Shown: positions 10,248 through 21,170, numbered from the stretch's first letter. The stretch is DNA of 64,000 bases from Trichomonas vaginalis G3 (GCF_026262505.1 NC_067203.1:16442392-16506391), one strand, 5' to 3'. Notes: generated by a model from the letters alone, not told the origin. A program made the numbers and translations.

Positions 10248-12542
10248 TAAAAGAGGAAGCAGCATTAGTGAGAATAATCGCAAATATTCAATTTAAATTA
10301 TCTTTTTATTCTTAATTTAAAGTGACAAAAAGAATAAAAAACCTATTCTAAGGCATGTTGTTATGTAAATGAGACTAGACATCATATTTTATGTTATGAA
10401 AAAAAAATATTTAGAATTTTAGAACAAAATAAATAGAAAAAATAGCATAACTTATGGATGTGCGTATATTAAATTTAATAAATTAAGAGAAATTATTTTT
10501 GGCGCCAAAATTATTCGTTAACTCTCAAATTTTTCTGAGTCAATAAGCCGCCAAAAAAGTATCATTTCTTTATAGGAAAGGAAACCTATTTGACGAACAA
10601 TCCGGACACTAGTGCCTCAGCGAATTTCCCCAAACCCACCAATCCCCTCCCTGCTGTTGTGCACCATCGATGGAAAGTAAGTCATCAATAGTCTCTTTTC
10701 CTTGGACTTGAAATGTAAATCTCGGACGAAAGTAAGTCTGACTTGAAATGTAAGTCTCGGACGAAAGTAAGTCTGACTTGAAATGTAAGTTTCGGACGAA
10801 AGTAAGTCTGACTTGAAATGGAAGTCTGACTTGAAATGTAAGTCTGACTTGAAATGTAAGTTTCGGACGAAAGTAAGTCTGACTTGAAATGTAAGTCTCG
10901 GACGAAAGTAAGTCTGACTTGAAATGTAAGTTTCGGACGAAAGTAAGTCTGACTTGAAATGGAAGTCTGATTCTAAATGTAAGTTCTAGACTAAAGTAAG
11001 TCTGATTCTAAATATAAGTCTGATATTAAGATAAGTTTGTAACTAAAATTAAGTCTTATTCCAAAAGCAAATTTAATTGTATAATAAGTCTGGATCTAGA
11101 GTAAGCCTTAGTCTACAGCTATTCTGTGTCAAAAATAAGTCACGAACCATAGTAAGTTTCGGACTAGAGTATGTCTGTAATTCGAATCATTCATATTCTT
11201 CAATTATCCCGCCAAAAAAATTATCGTCTTTTTATCATACCATAGTTTTTATCAATCTCGTTCTACTAAAAAACCTTTATATTGGTGATTTCTTTGTTAA
11301 ACCCGTATTTTTTCATGTGAATCTTATTGTATAAACTCTAAAAGTTCAATTTCCGGTCGAAAAAAACTTGAAAACAATTTGTATTCGACGAGTTAAAGAG
11401 CTCTATTTATTCTAAATTTTCCAAAAAAAAATTAGATTTCGTTTTTTCGCTTCAAAAAATGTTGTTTTAAGTTTTAAAATTTGTAATTCAAAATTTTTTT
11501 GGAAAGATTTACGATTTTTTAATACTGCGAATGAGTTTTATTTTACATACTCTATTGATAAATCATATTTTTGTCGAGATATAACCTTTTTTAAAAAAAT
11601 TATATGCAAAGAGTGTTATAGAATTCTAGAAGGTATAGTGCATAATTTGAAGTATACTATCAAATAAAGAAATTTTACAGTTTTTTAGTTTTATTTAGAT
11701 GTACGTTATTTTAGATGGCTTCGTCGAAAACAAAGCATGTCTGTTAAGTTTATTCTTAACATGGTAAATAAAATGGCAACGAAGCCCAGTGTACTGCGTC
11801 TTATGCCGTAGTTTTTGTTATCTTCATACTCAAATACAACAAATACAAATAGATTTATTACGAAAAAACGTATAAAACAAATGATATATTTATTTCTAGA
11901 CAAGTTGACGAACATGTAGCGCAACTGTATCGCTTTAGAGAACAGTTCTTCCAACACCTACTCATTCAGTGAAAGACTGATTCACATTGTTGCTGGTAAG
12001 TCTGATTGCTTCAGATAGAGAGCATGAATTGCTTCTTTATCATCTAATCCCCATCCCCCTTGTTCCCGATTGGATGACATGGACAATTCATCTTTCTCTA
12101 ACGAAACAAAATGACACTTTTTTGGCGGCTTATTGACTCAGAAAAATTTGAGAGTTAACGAATAATTTTGGCGCCAAAAATAATTTCTCTTAATTTATTA
12201 AATTTAATATACGCACATCCATAAGTTATGCTATTTTTTCTATTTATTTTGTTCTAAAATTCTAAATATTTTTTTTTCATAACATAAAATATGATGTCTA
12301 GTCTCATTTACATAACAACATGCCTTAGAATAGGTTTTTTATTCTTTTTGTCACTTTAAATTAAGAATAAAAAGATAATTTAAATTGAATATTTGCGATT
12401 ATTCTCACTAATGCTGCTTCCTCTTTTATTAGGTAGACAACAAAAAGTTAGCCTTGGACTCCCATATCAGATTTTTGATTGGTTGCGTATATAATGAGCT
12501 GAGATTGATAGACGAAAACCCAGTGAGAAAATTTTTGACGCC
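10134..12542. mobile_element. Non-autonomous Mutator-like (MULE) element, copy 2, inserted in ankyrin gene 1
   Basis: This 2,409-bp element has the same ends, inverted repeats and interior as copy 1 and the same orientation. It is flanked by a different perfect 9-bp duplication. Differences from copy 1 are few: a different number of GTAAGT-array units (10,706-~11,135), and about 28 extra bases near 11,147-11,175 (CCATAGTAAGTTTCGGACTA context) that are missing at about 6,845. No transposase is recognisable. Two differing target duplications show two independent insertions, not a segmental duplication. Confidence 0.92.
10706..11135 (+). repeat. GTAAGT-rich tandem array inside MULE copy 2
   Basis: Same ~35-bp unit as in copy 1, with a changed order of 18-bp and 35-bp units, consistent with array turnover after or during transposition. 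Confidence 0.75.
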
Positions 12543-12617
12543 ATATTGCATGGAGGAAAAATTAATAAACTAAAGGAAAAATTAAATGATAAAAACTGTT
12601 CCAAACTTGAACTATGA
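12543..12617 (+). pseudogene. Severed 3' end of ankyrin gene 1
   Basis: It starts with the second copy of the target duplication ATATTGCAT. The frame that was open before the insertion continues for 21 codons (GGKINKLKEKLN and so on) to TGA at 12615-12617. Removing the element and one duplication restores a continuous frame with the 514-codon part, which identifies this as the displaced original terminus. Confidence 0.85.
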
Positions 12618-13604
12618 AACATATTTGAATACGAAAATTAAAATACAGTTAAGAATTTAACTCACGTCCATCAGACTTTTATTCAATAGACTTATTAATA
12701 AAGGCGACGGAATTTATGAATATGGTAATGAATTTATGAACGGTTGGAATTTGGAAAAACACGTTGGTGATCGGAATCTTCATATTTTGAATTTGGAATT
12801 TATAAACTCCAATGCATATACATAAATAAGTTGACAAGTATGGATAAAACTTTATTTGTCAAATGGAAAAAGAAATTAGAAATAAGAATATTCATGAATA
12901 TAGATTAGGATACAAGTTTAAGACTTCTTCAATAAATACAGCAATTGTTCAAGTGTATTTGCATTTTTTTTTTGCAATTGACGAGAATTATAATTGAAAA
13001 CCAACCTTAAAACAGAATTTAAGGCCATGTCATTTGGGTGTAAGTGCACCTCAATTTGAGTAGCATTATCACTTGTAACTGCAAGTTTTGAAAGACATCC
13101 ATTATCTGAAATAGATGCTTTTTCAGCAATCAATTCCGAATATCTTCGACATTGCTGGAAAGAGAGAAGGTTAGAAGGAAAAGAAGAGAAAGAGTGAAAG
13201 AAAAGAAGAAGGAAAAAAGAAAAAAGATATATTAAATAAGATGTGCTCTTAATAGTGCAGAGGTGGTGGAGCTGCCAAGGCGCAATTTTTAACTCTATTC
13301 TACCCCACGGGATTTTTTTTAATGAAAATATTCAAACAAAATTATATCCATATGATTGTTTTTGAGGTTGTTAATACTTACTCCGTTTCTGTTTTCATTG
13401 TTTGAAACCAATGGAGTCAGAGAATAATTGTAAAGAGCCAAAATATGTTTTGATGAACCAAGATCAAAGCTTGTCTTTCATAGTTCGAAAATCATCGATT
13501 GGGTCTTCCAATGTCTCCTGGTCGATAACTTTACTCTGAATAACTTAGAAACTTTGGGGTTTTGTTAAACGACAAGAAATTATTTTTCTATTTTTTTGCC
13601 TTTT
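12618..13604. other. Intergenic region with purine-rich tract and a possible gene remnant
   Basis: A strongly purine-biased stretch occupies ~13,155-13,230 (GA-rich on the plus strand). On the minus strand 12,918-13,133 is open for 71 codons (MIAEKASISDNGCLSKL start), extendable upstream without ATG through RRYSE. Its composition is protein-like, but I do not recognise it. It may be a fragment of a larger decayed gene. Nothing else is supported here. Confidence 0.3.
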
Positions 13605-13614
13605 AAAAAGTGAC
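13605..13614 (+). promoter_or_regulatory. AAAAAGTGAC motif before ankyrin gene 2
   Basis: This motif lies 20 nt before the ATG at 13634. The same element in either orientation recurs close to the start of several other genes in the window. CCTTTT, resembling the M5-type core motif of Trichomonas, lies just upstream. Confidence 0.35.
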
Positions 13615-13633
13615 ACTTTGGTTGTTGTTTTTC

Positions 13634-15091
13634 ATGCATTTAGAATATTTAAAGCAGTATGATAAATTCATAGAAACATATGAAAGGATATTTCATTTGA
13701 ATAGCAATGAACAACTGGAAGTAATTTTTAATTTGTTTGAATCAATAATTATCAACAAGTATAAAACCCGTATATTGGAGCTTATTAAGAGTTTATTCAT
13801 AGCAATTAAATATAATTATCGATCTATTGAGCTTTATGTCAATGTTATTAATCAATTCGTCTCTAAATATTCATTTGATTTAGGTCACCTTAAATATTTA
13901 ATATTAAGATCAGATCACTTGCGTATATTCACTAATTCTGAAAATGTTAATCAAATAAATATCATAATAGGTTCGATTCCAAGAGAAAATTCCATTGAAG
14001 AAATAATAATGTATGACAAAATTGATAAATTCAAAGAATATGTAGTTCAAAATTCTTTTGAGTATATACGAATTAAAATTTATGGATTTTTCAGGCTAAA
14101 TGCTATCGAATCTTGCTGCTATTTTGGATCAGTGAACATTTTTCAGTTTATAATTTCATGTTTAAATCAAGAAATTACATCGGATTGCCTTGAATATTCA
14201 TTCATAGGTGGAAATACAGATATCATCAATGAATGCTTGAAGAAGTTTACAATAGATAGTGAATGCATGAACAATATAATTTCATCTCATAACAATAAAT
14301 TTTTAGAATATGTTTTCGAAAGAAATTTATTTAGATTAGAAGAAATTGAATATCAAAATATAATCGATTCACAAAACTTGAAAGCAGTATTTCTAATGTT
14401 CAAAGAAGATAAAAATTCAATTATTCCGTGGTGTGCTGCATTTCCAGAAACAATAGAAATACTTGTTAATGAAAAAGTCGATCTATTTAAGACCTCTTCT
14501 GATAAAGAAGCGTTACTTCATTTTTCAGCAGCTTTTAATACAATTTATATATGTAAGTTTTTGCTGAATTCAAGCGACTTTTTCCAAAAAGTTAATAGTA
14601 TAAAAGATGATTTGGGAAGGATTGCTCTGCATCATGCATCAATGGGCAATAGCGTAGAAGTCGCTAAAGTTCTATTATTTTTTGGTGCAAATGTTAACGC
14701 CCATGATAAATATGGAGAAACACCACTTCATTTCGCAGCAAATTATAACAATAAAGAAATGGCTGAACTTCTCATTCATTCAGCGGCTAAAATAAATCTT
14801 AAAAATAAACTCAAACGAACTTGTCTTCATGAAGCTGCATAAGTAGGTAGTAACAGCATATTGACCATCCTAATCTCTCATGGTGCTGATATAAATGCAA
14901 AAGATAGGAATGGACGCACACCTCTTCATCTCGCCGCAGGAGGAAGATCATTAGAAGCATTAAAAATTCTAATTTCAAAGGGAGCAAATATCAATGAAAA
15001 AGATAGAGACGGCCATACAGCTCTTTATTATGCAAGATTAGAAGCTAACAAAGAGATCGAGAATTTTTTGATTTCTATGCATGCCCTATAG
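13634..15091 (+). pseudogene. Ankyrin-repeat gene interrupted by one in-frame TAA
   Basis: This is the second member of the trichomonad ankyrin family. The N-domain (residues ~1-250) starts MHLEYLKQYDKFIETYERIF, and ankyrin repeats follow (TPLHFAANYNNKEMAELLI, later TPLHLAAGGRSLEALKILI). After 402 codons a TAA at 14840-14842 interrupts LHEAA, and the same frame continues as VGSNSILTILISHGADI to a second stop at 15089-15091. In this repeat position families commonly have a polar residue such as Gln, so a CAA-to-TAA change is the simplest explanation. I chose ATG 13634; the frame is open to 13610 only with a GTG. It could be a young pseudogene, a truncated but working protein, a read-through case or a sequence error. 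Confidence 0.8.
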
Positions 15092-15512
15092 AGTTAGAGA
15101 AACTTTTGGCATCATAGTATTATTTTGCAAGGTTCCATGAATTGCTATTTCTTTCTTGTTTAATACCATTACGATTATTTCAGAAGGAAGTAAATATGAA
15201 AAAATGGATCAATGCAAGAACGAATCGAATTCTATATTACTTTAAATTATACAAATACATTGAAAGCCCATGGAAAAATCAATCACCCTTACCAATTTTT
15301 AAGGTCTGTGTGAAAAATTCCATGATGCATTACAATTGTATTTATAATTTCAGAACGAATAAAAAATGATTTTGATAATTAACTATGTATTTTCATATGA
15401 TTAATATCGTTGGCATCAATCGGATGATAAGGATTTCATTATGATATTTACACTAAATAACAATAAAATTTTTACGATATTAACAATAAAAAAATTAAAA
15501 TAACAATAAATT
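15092..15512. other. Convergent intergenic spacer
   Basis: AT-rich. A short frame at 15,142-15,369 has no recognisable features and is not called. The helicase gene ends just beyond on the other strand. Confidence 0.5.
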
Positions 15513-18500
15513 TCAATGTTTTCCACCTCTTGGCCTTGTTCTGTAAGGTCTTCTGAAGTGGCTGAGATAAATTTCTGCAGTATCATCTTCCCATTGAGCC
15601 TCAGAAATCAAAATATTATATTCATCGACATCTTCTGATTTCTGTTGAGTTTTTTCTTCGGAAATTTGAGCTTTTTCTTCTTGTTTTTGAGGAGTTTCTT
15701 CTGTTTTCTGTTGCTGAGGTCTATAAACAGCGAATTTGTTATCTTTCTTCTTCTTTTGTGGCGGAGATTTCTCTTCTTGTTCTTTAGCAGTTTGTTCTTG
15801 GTTGTTTGGTCTCCAAACAGCGAATTTATCATCTTTCTTCTTTTTACTTTGTTTCTGCTGTTGTTTTTCTTCTGTTTGAATATTTGTTGTTTGTTGTTTA
15901 ACTTCTTCTGGTTGTTTAGTTTCTTCAAGAACATTATTAACAATTTGTTCATCATTTTGTTCAATTTCTTCTTCAAATTGATCTTGGGAATGAGAAACAT
16001 TCCTTGATCTTTGGATTCTTTGTCCTGATCTCGTAACAAATTTGCTTCTTCTCTTCCTTCTTTCATGTAATTTCTCTGCAACTTCTGGAAGAGGAAGTTG
16101 CGCTTTAGAACCTAATTTGATGATAACTTTCTGTTTGCGAACTCTAACTTTGCCTTTTTGTATAAGTTCGTCCTCTAAAACTTCTACTGGTTTGTCAACA
16201 TGTTTTCGTCTGGAAGCGGTTTTTGGCGGCTTGTCAGCTGCCAGTTTTGAATTCAAAGACTTCAAGAATTCAAGAGGATCATAGTTTGGATCATCCGGAT
16301 CGTGGCTGATCAAGAGAGCTGGTCTTTGCTGCCTCTTCTTCTTTGATTTGGCCACTTCACTTTTAGATTGAGTTTTAAGAGGTTTTTGATGAAGAATTTG
16401 ATCTTTTGGTTTTTGAACATCGATTTTAACAGGAGGTTCTTCTTTCTTTGGAGGAACAGGAAGAGTTATTTCTAGTGGTTTGTTCTTTATCTCGACAACA
16501 ACTGCCTTTTTAGGAATTTCTTCGACCAAATTCTTGTCATCATCGTTGTTTACAACAACTAAAGTAGAAGTTCTTGGATTTTGCATGTTTAATGTCTTCT
16601 GATGACTCTCTTTTATCTTTGTGATTTCTGTTTTGAGGTTATCGATGTTGAGTTTCGGACTTTTTTCTTCTTTTTCTTCTTGTTTTTGGACATCTTTTTT
16701 GAGAGTTTTTTCAATGATTTCTTCTTCCTCTTCGTAATATTCGTAGTAATCTTCTTCTTCATCTTCCTCGTAGTAATATTCCTCTTCTTCTTCGTATTCT
16801 GATTCTTGTTTTCGTTTTGCATCAATTGTTTCTACTTCTAAAGGAATGTTTTGTTCTTTAGAAATTTGTTGAATTGAAGGAACTTCTTTGAGTTCTAGAA
16901 CTGGCTGATCTTCCTTCTTTTTCTCTTCTTCAACATCTGGTTTCTTTACTTGTTCATCTTCATAGATATCTTCAATATTTTCGTCATCATCGATGTTGTA
17001 ATCATCATCTGACTCAAACTCTGTCTCCTTCTTTTGCATTTCTTCATTTGATTCTTTCTTTTGTTCTTCTTCCTTAGTTTGTGGAATTTCTTTAACTTCA
17101 GTCTTAGATGGAAGTTCTTCCTTGACCTCATTCTTTTCTTCTTCAATCTTTTGAATTTCATTTGGTTCATTCTTTGTTTGAAGTGGAATTTCTTCAATTG
17201 TTTCTTCGTTTGTCTGAGGAATAATATCATTCTTTGTTTCTTTTGGAGGTTGTGGTGGAAGAATGTCATCATCTGATTCGATTTCTTCTTTCTTTATTTC
17301 TTGTTGTGGAAGCTCTTCTTTCTTTTGAATTTCATCTTCAATTTCTAATTTTTGTCCTTTCTTTGCAGGAAGAATTTCATCATCAGAATCAATTTTTGTT
17401 TCATAGATTTGTTTCGAAGGAAGTTCTAAATCAGAATCAATTTCTAAGTTTTGTTTCTGAATGAATTCATCATAAGTTTCGAATTTTTCTGATTTCTTTG
17501 GTTTGGTGATTTCGTCATCATCATCAAGGAAATCACTCAAACTATCCTCATCTAAAGCATTCATTCCTGCAACTTGATTTGCTAAAGATGTAAGTAAATC
17601 AATGTCAATTTCCTCTTCCTCAATCTCTTCCTCCTCTTCTTTAACTTCTTCAATTTCTTTGACTTCTTCTGGATTTTCTTCTTTAATTTCTTCTTGAATC
17701 TCAACTTTGGTTTCTTCTTTAGAAGTTTCATCATTAATTTCTTCTGGAGCTTCATCTAATTCAATCTTTTCTTCTGGAGTTTCTTCTTTGACTTCTTCTG
17801 CTTGAGCCTCAATATTTGTTTCTTCCAAAGTAGTTTCTTCTTTAGAAGTTTCATCATTAATTTCTTCTGGAGCTTCATCTAATTCAATCTTTTCTTCTGG
17901 AGTTTCTTCTTTGACTTCTTCTGCTTGAGCCTCAATATTTGTTTCTTCCAAAGTAGTTTCTTCTTTAGAAGTTTCATCTTTGACGTCTTCTGCTGGTGTT
18001 TCGATTATATTGACTTTTTCTTCTGGTTCTTTAGAAACAATTTCTTCTTTAGGAATTTCAACTTTTTCTTCTTCATTGATTTCATTAGTTACTTCAACCA
18101 AATCTTTTTGTTCTTCTTTAGAAATAGTAACTTCTTGAGAAATTTCAGCTTTAACTGGTTCTTCTTTATCTTCAATTGGAGCTTGATTTTCAGCTTTAGA
18201 TTCAGTTTCTTCTGTTTCATTTTCTTTTGTAGAAACAATTTCTTGAAGTTTAGTTTCAGTCTTTACTTCTTCCACTTGTTCTTCTTTTTCAGGTAGAATT
18301 TCTGCTGGCTTCTCTTCTTTAACTTCTTCATTCTGTTTCTCTTCAACTTTGATTTCTTCTTTAGTTTCTGATTCTTTCTTCTCTTCTTTGATTTCTTCAG
18401 TTTCTTTCTCTTCAGAAACTTTTTGTTCATCTTGAATTTCTTCTTTGGAATCAGATTTATTTGATGTTTCTTTTTCTTGAGTTACTTCTTTCTCTTCTTC

Positions 18501-21170
18501 CTCAATTTCGTTTTGTTTCTTCTCTTCCTTGACTTCAACATTTTCTTTATTAGTTTCTTCCTGAACTTCCTCAACTTTCTTTTCTTCAACAGCTTCTTTA
18601 TTTTCTTCAACGGTTTCACCTTGTTTCTGTTCTTCAACAGCCTCAGCTTTCTTTTCCTCTGCAGCTTCTTTCTTCTCTTCAAATGTTTCTGTCATTTCTT
18701 TAATATCTGCTTTCTTTTCTTCTTCAACAACATCTTTCTGCTCTTCAACCGTTTCTTCTTTCTTTTCTTCAACCATTTCTTTCTTTTCTTCGATGACCTC
18801 TTCTTTCTTTTCTTGTTCAGCTTCAATTTGTTTTTCTTCTACTTTTTCATCAGTTTCTGCTGCAATGTTTAAGTCATCAACTTCTGGTTCCAAAGGTTCC
18901 TGATTGTCTTCTTCCATGACGTAGATTTCTTCTTCTTCGTAGAAAGATTCTTCTTCTTTGTGTATCTCTGGTTCTTGCTTAAATTTAAATTTGTTTCGTC
19001 TTCTGTCTCTGTTCACAACAGGTTCTTCTGGTTGTTGTTTGTGTCTCATTCTGCTGTCGAATCCTGAGAATTTCAGCATGTTATCAGGAATTGCTTCTCT
19101 TCTTCTGTAATGAGGACCACTTTGGACAGGTTCTTCTTTCTGAACTCTCTTTCTTCTTCCATATCTGTCGATTGTGTAATTATCACCTACAGGTTCAGCC
19201 TGTTGAACTCTTCTCCTTCTTCCATTCTTATCGAATGTGTATTCAGGCATTGCTTGTTCTGGTGGTTGTTGTTTTCTTCCAACGAATTGACTCATTACTG
19301 GTTCTTCTTGTTGTTTTCTCTTTCCGAAAACTCTGTCTTCCCATTTCACGACTTCTTCGAAAACATTCGCTTCATTGAATTCGAGTTCGTTAACTCCGAA
19401 ATCAATATCTTCATCGTTCTTCTTTTGTTGAATTGGTTTTCGTGGTGGAGCTCCTAATTTGACAGGAGCTGGCGGTTTAGAAATGTGAAGTGACTCCTTT
19501 GTGACTCTTCTCAAGTGATCGAGATCGAGTGCAACCAAAGGAACCATTTGATCCATGCCAACCATTCCTTCTGGAATCAAATAAATCCAGATGTCACTTT
19601 TTGGAATTGTTGACATACTTGGCATTTCTACGATCAAATTTTCTTTGTCGCAGACAACTCTGTCGTGGCAATAGAGTTTTCCTGATTTGATGCCAACAAC
19701 TAACACATGCAATGCCTGCATTGTGTTTTGATTCTCCAAATTCTTGTTGAAAATTTGGGATCCTGTTGTTCCTGACACTTTTTCAAGTTCAATTCTAATT
19801 GCAGTTCTTGTTCTATCCAACAATATCTGTGTTTTCTTGTAGAGACAGAAATTGTTTCTGAGTTCATTCAAGATCTTTGGCAATCTCTGTTTCGTGAACA
19901 TGACTTCGTGAATGTATTTGAAGTCAAAGGCTTCGTTTGTCAGTACTAAAAGTGGATTTGAATCATTCCACAAACCGAAATTAATCATTTGAACAATTCC
20001 CAAACAGTTTAATGTTTCATTTGCTAATCCTTTGACGCAACAGATTTCGCTGAAACATTTAGCTATTTTGAGAGTCTGTTTGAGTATCACGGCTTTGTCA
20101 GCTTCGAAATCTTGGTTCGGCATTCTTCTGTTTGAAAAGTAATAGTTCAAAATGAAAAATGCTTTTGCAGCAGCAGAAGTCAAAGGTTCGTGATATTCAT
20201 ATCTCGGTGTCATTTCACTCAATATCTTGTCTTCACCAAATCTGATAGGAACTTCAGATAAATCTGCTGAATTACAGATGCTTTTAAGTAACAAATCAAT
20301 TGACATTGCGTCATTTGTTTTCTCAAAGAAATTATGGACAATTGAAGGAGAAACACCATAAAGAGCAGCAATTCTTCCTAATTGTGTTGGTTTTAATTTT
20401 CCTTCATGATTGATTGAGACACACTCATATCTGATAAGTTTATCAACGATTTCATTAGCGATTTCATCCAAGTTTTTCATGTAATATTTCGGATTCTGGT
20501 TAACTCTGATGAAAAGAAAAGATCTGTGCAAGAAAGACATCATTCCATTGAAAGATCTGATGTTTCTGCTGCTTACTTCTGCATTGATAACTTCTAATAA
20601 TACACTAGGTAATGAAGATTCAATTGGAACAGGAGAATAAACGAAATTCTGCAAGAATTCTTTTCTACTTTCTTCGCAATAGATCATTAACAAACCTTCT
20701 TGATCCAAATAAGGTCTTCCTGCTCTTGCCATCATCTGCTGCATGTCTTGGATTGGATAAGGAACGTATTGGTTTGTTTTTGTATCGAAATATTCTGTTC
20801 CTTTTATGACAACGAATTTTGCAGGTAAAAACTTACCCCAAGCAAAAGAAACAGGAGCAATAAGAAGCCTTAATTGTCCTCTTCTAAACAAACCTTCAAC
20901 AATCTTCTTGTCTTTATCCGTTAATGAATTATGATGAATGCCAATTCCGAATGACAAGAAATATCTCAATTCCTCGTTATCAACTTTTTCTGACATTTCT
21001 GTACTTTCTTTTGTCTTGTAATAGTCTGGTTCTCCTCTGTTGTTTGCGTAGTCAATGAGTTCACTTGCTGTCAATTTCGTCTGTTTCTTACTTGACACGA
21101 AAATAATTGTTGGCAATTCTTCAGAGAAAGATTTAATTGAATCAGAAAGAGGTTTGTTCATCGCAGCCAT
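15513..21170 (-). CDS. C-terminal part of an ASCC3/Slh1-like helicase plus giant Glu/Lys-rich tail (frameshifted from 21158-24772)
   Basis: The open frame has 1,885 codons. Its first ~130 residues complete the RecA2 lobe of a second helicase cassette (IIFVSSKKQTKLTA, GIGIHH, MMARAGRP at 145-153). A Sec63-type module follows to about 590. The remaining ~1,300 residues are a disordered tail dominated by Glu and Lys, with an RRR-rich stretch (~650-740), an exact 41-codon duplication (DNA 17,711-17,956), and near the end two copies of KFAV(W/Y)RP (15,727-15,835) before a basic RPRGGKH terminus. The first ATG lies inside a 5-bp duplication that broke the frame, so this is probably not an independent gene. 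Such a tail is not known to me in Brr2, Slh1 or ASCC3. Most opposite-strand frames here are shadows of the biased composition. Confidence 0.8.
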   Translation of the reverse strand: MAAMNKPLSDSIKSFSEELPTIIFVSSKKQTKLTASELIDYANNRGEPDYYKTKESTEMSEKVDNEELRYFLSFGIGIHHNSLTDKDKKIVEGLFRRGQLRLLIAPVSFAWGKFLPAKFVVIKGTEYFDTKTNQYVPYPIQDMQQMMARAGRPYLDQEGLLMIYCEESRKEFLQNFVYSPVPIESSLPSVLLEVINAEVSSRNIRSFNGMMSFLHRSFLFIRVNQNPKYYMKNLDEIANEIVDKLIRYECVSINHEGKLKPTQLGRIAALYGVSPSIVHNFFEKTNDAMSIDLLLKSICNSADLSEVPIRFGEDKILSEMTPRYEYHEPLTSAAAKAFFILNYYFSNRRMPNQDFEADKAVILKQTLKIAKCFSEICCVKGLANETLNCLGIVQMINFGLWNDSNPLLVLTNEAFDFKYIHEVMFTKQRLPKILNELRNNFCLYKKTQILLDRTRTAIRIELEKVSGTTGSQIFNKNLENQNTMQALHVLVVGIKSGKLYCHDRVVCDKENLIVEMPSMSTIPKSDIWIYLIPEGMVGMDQMVPLVALDLDHLRRVTKESLHISKPPAPVKLGAPPRKPIQQKKNDEDIDFGVNELEFNEANVFEEVVKWEDRVFGKRKQQEEPVMSQFVGRKQQPPEQAMPEYTFDKNGRRRRVQQAEPVGDNYTIDRYGRRKRVQKEEPVQSGPHYRRREAIPDNMLKFSGFDSRMRHKQQPEEPVVNRDRRRNKFKFKQEPEIHKEEESFYEEEEIYVMEEDNQEPLEPEVDDLNIAAETDEKVEEKQIEAEQEKKEEVIEEKKEMVEEKKEETVEEQKDVVEEEKKADIKEMTETFEEKKEAAEEKKAEAVEEQKQGETVEENKEAVEEKKVEEVQEETNKENVEVKEEKKQNEIEEEEKEVTQEKETSNKSDSKEEIQDEQKVSEEKETEEIKEEKKESETKEEIKVEEKQNEEVKEEKPAEILPEKEEQVEEVKTETKLQEIVSTKENETEETESKAENQAPIEDKEEPVKAEISQEVTISKEEQKDLVEVTNEINEEEKVEIPKEEIVSKEPEEKVNIIETPAEDVKDETSKEETTLEETNIEAQAEEVKEETPEEKIELDEAPEEINDETSKEETTLEETNIEAQAEEVKEETPEEKIELDEAPEEINDETSKEETKVEIQEEIKEENPEEVKEIEEVKEEEEEIEEEEIDIDLLTSLANQVAGMNALDEDSLSDFLDDDDEITKPKKSEKFETYDEFIQKQNLEIDSDLELPSKQIYETKIDSDDEILPAKKGQKLEIEDEIQKKEELPQQEIKKEEIESDDDILPPQPPKETKNDIIPQTNEETIEEIPLQTKNEPNEIQKIEEEKNEVKEELPSKTEVKEIPQTKEEEQKKESNEEMQKKETEFESDDDYNIDDDENIEDIYEDEQVKKPDVEEEKKKEDQPVLELKEVPSIQQISKEQNIPLEVETIDAKRKQESEYEEEEEYYYEEDEEEDYYEYYEEEEEIIEKTLKKDVQKQEEKEEKSPKLNIDNLKTEITKIKESHQKTLNMQNPRTSTLVVVNNDDDKNLVEEIPKKAVVVEIKNKPLEITLPVPPKKEEPPVKIDVQKPKDQILHQKPLKTQSKSEVAKSKKKRQQRPALLISHDPDDPNYDPLEFLKSLNSKLAADKPPKTASRRKHVDKPVEVLEDELIQKGKVRVRKQKVIIKLGSKAQLPLPEVAEKLHERRKRRSKFVTRSGQRIQRSRNVSHSQDQFEEEIEQNDEQIVNNVLEETKQPEEVKQQTTNIQTEEKQQQKQSKKKKDDKFAVWRPNNQEQTAKEQEEKSPPQKKKKDNKFAVYRPQQQKTEETPQKQEEKAQISEEKTQQKSEDVDEYNILISEAQWEDDTAEIYLSHFRRPYRTRPRGGKH
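17711..17956 (-). repeat. Two 123-bp direct repeats within the helicase tail
   Basis: The two copies are offset by exactly 123 bp (41 codons) and look identical over this span. A third, partial copy starts at 17,957 and diverges after ~20 bp. The frame is preserved. The repeat encodes the EEINDETSKEETTLEE-type acidic segment. Confidence 0.85.

Noticed and set aside
12918-13133. 71-codon minus-strand frame
   Set aside because: Protein-like composition but no recognisable family or start context; mentioned only as possible remnant.
13250-13320. tRNA-like GC-richer stretch (GGTGGTGGAGCTGCC and following)
   Set aside because: No consistent acceptor stem or T-loop can be folded by eye.
16602-18872. 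Phe-rich plus-strand frames opposite the helicase tail
   Set aside because: Shadows of GAA/AAG-rich coding sequence read from the other strand.
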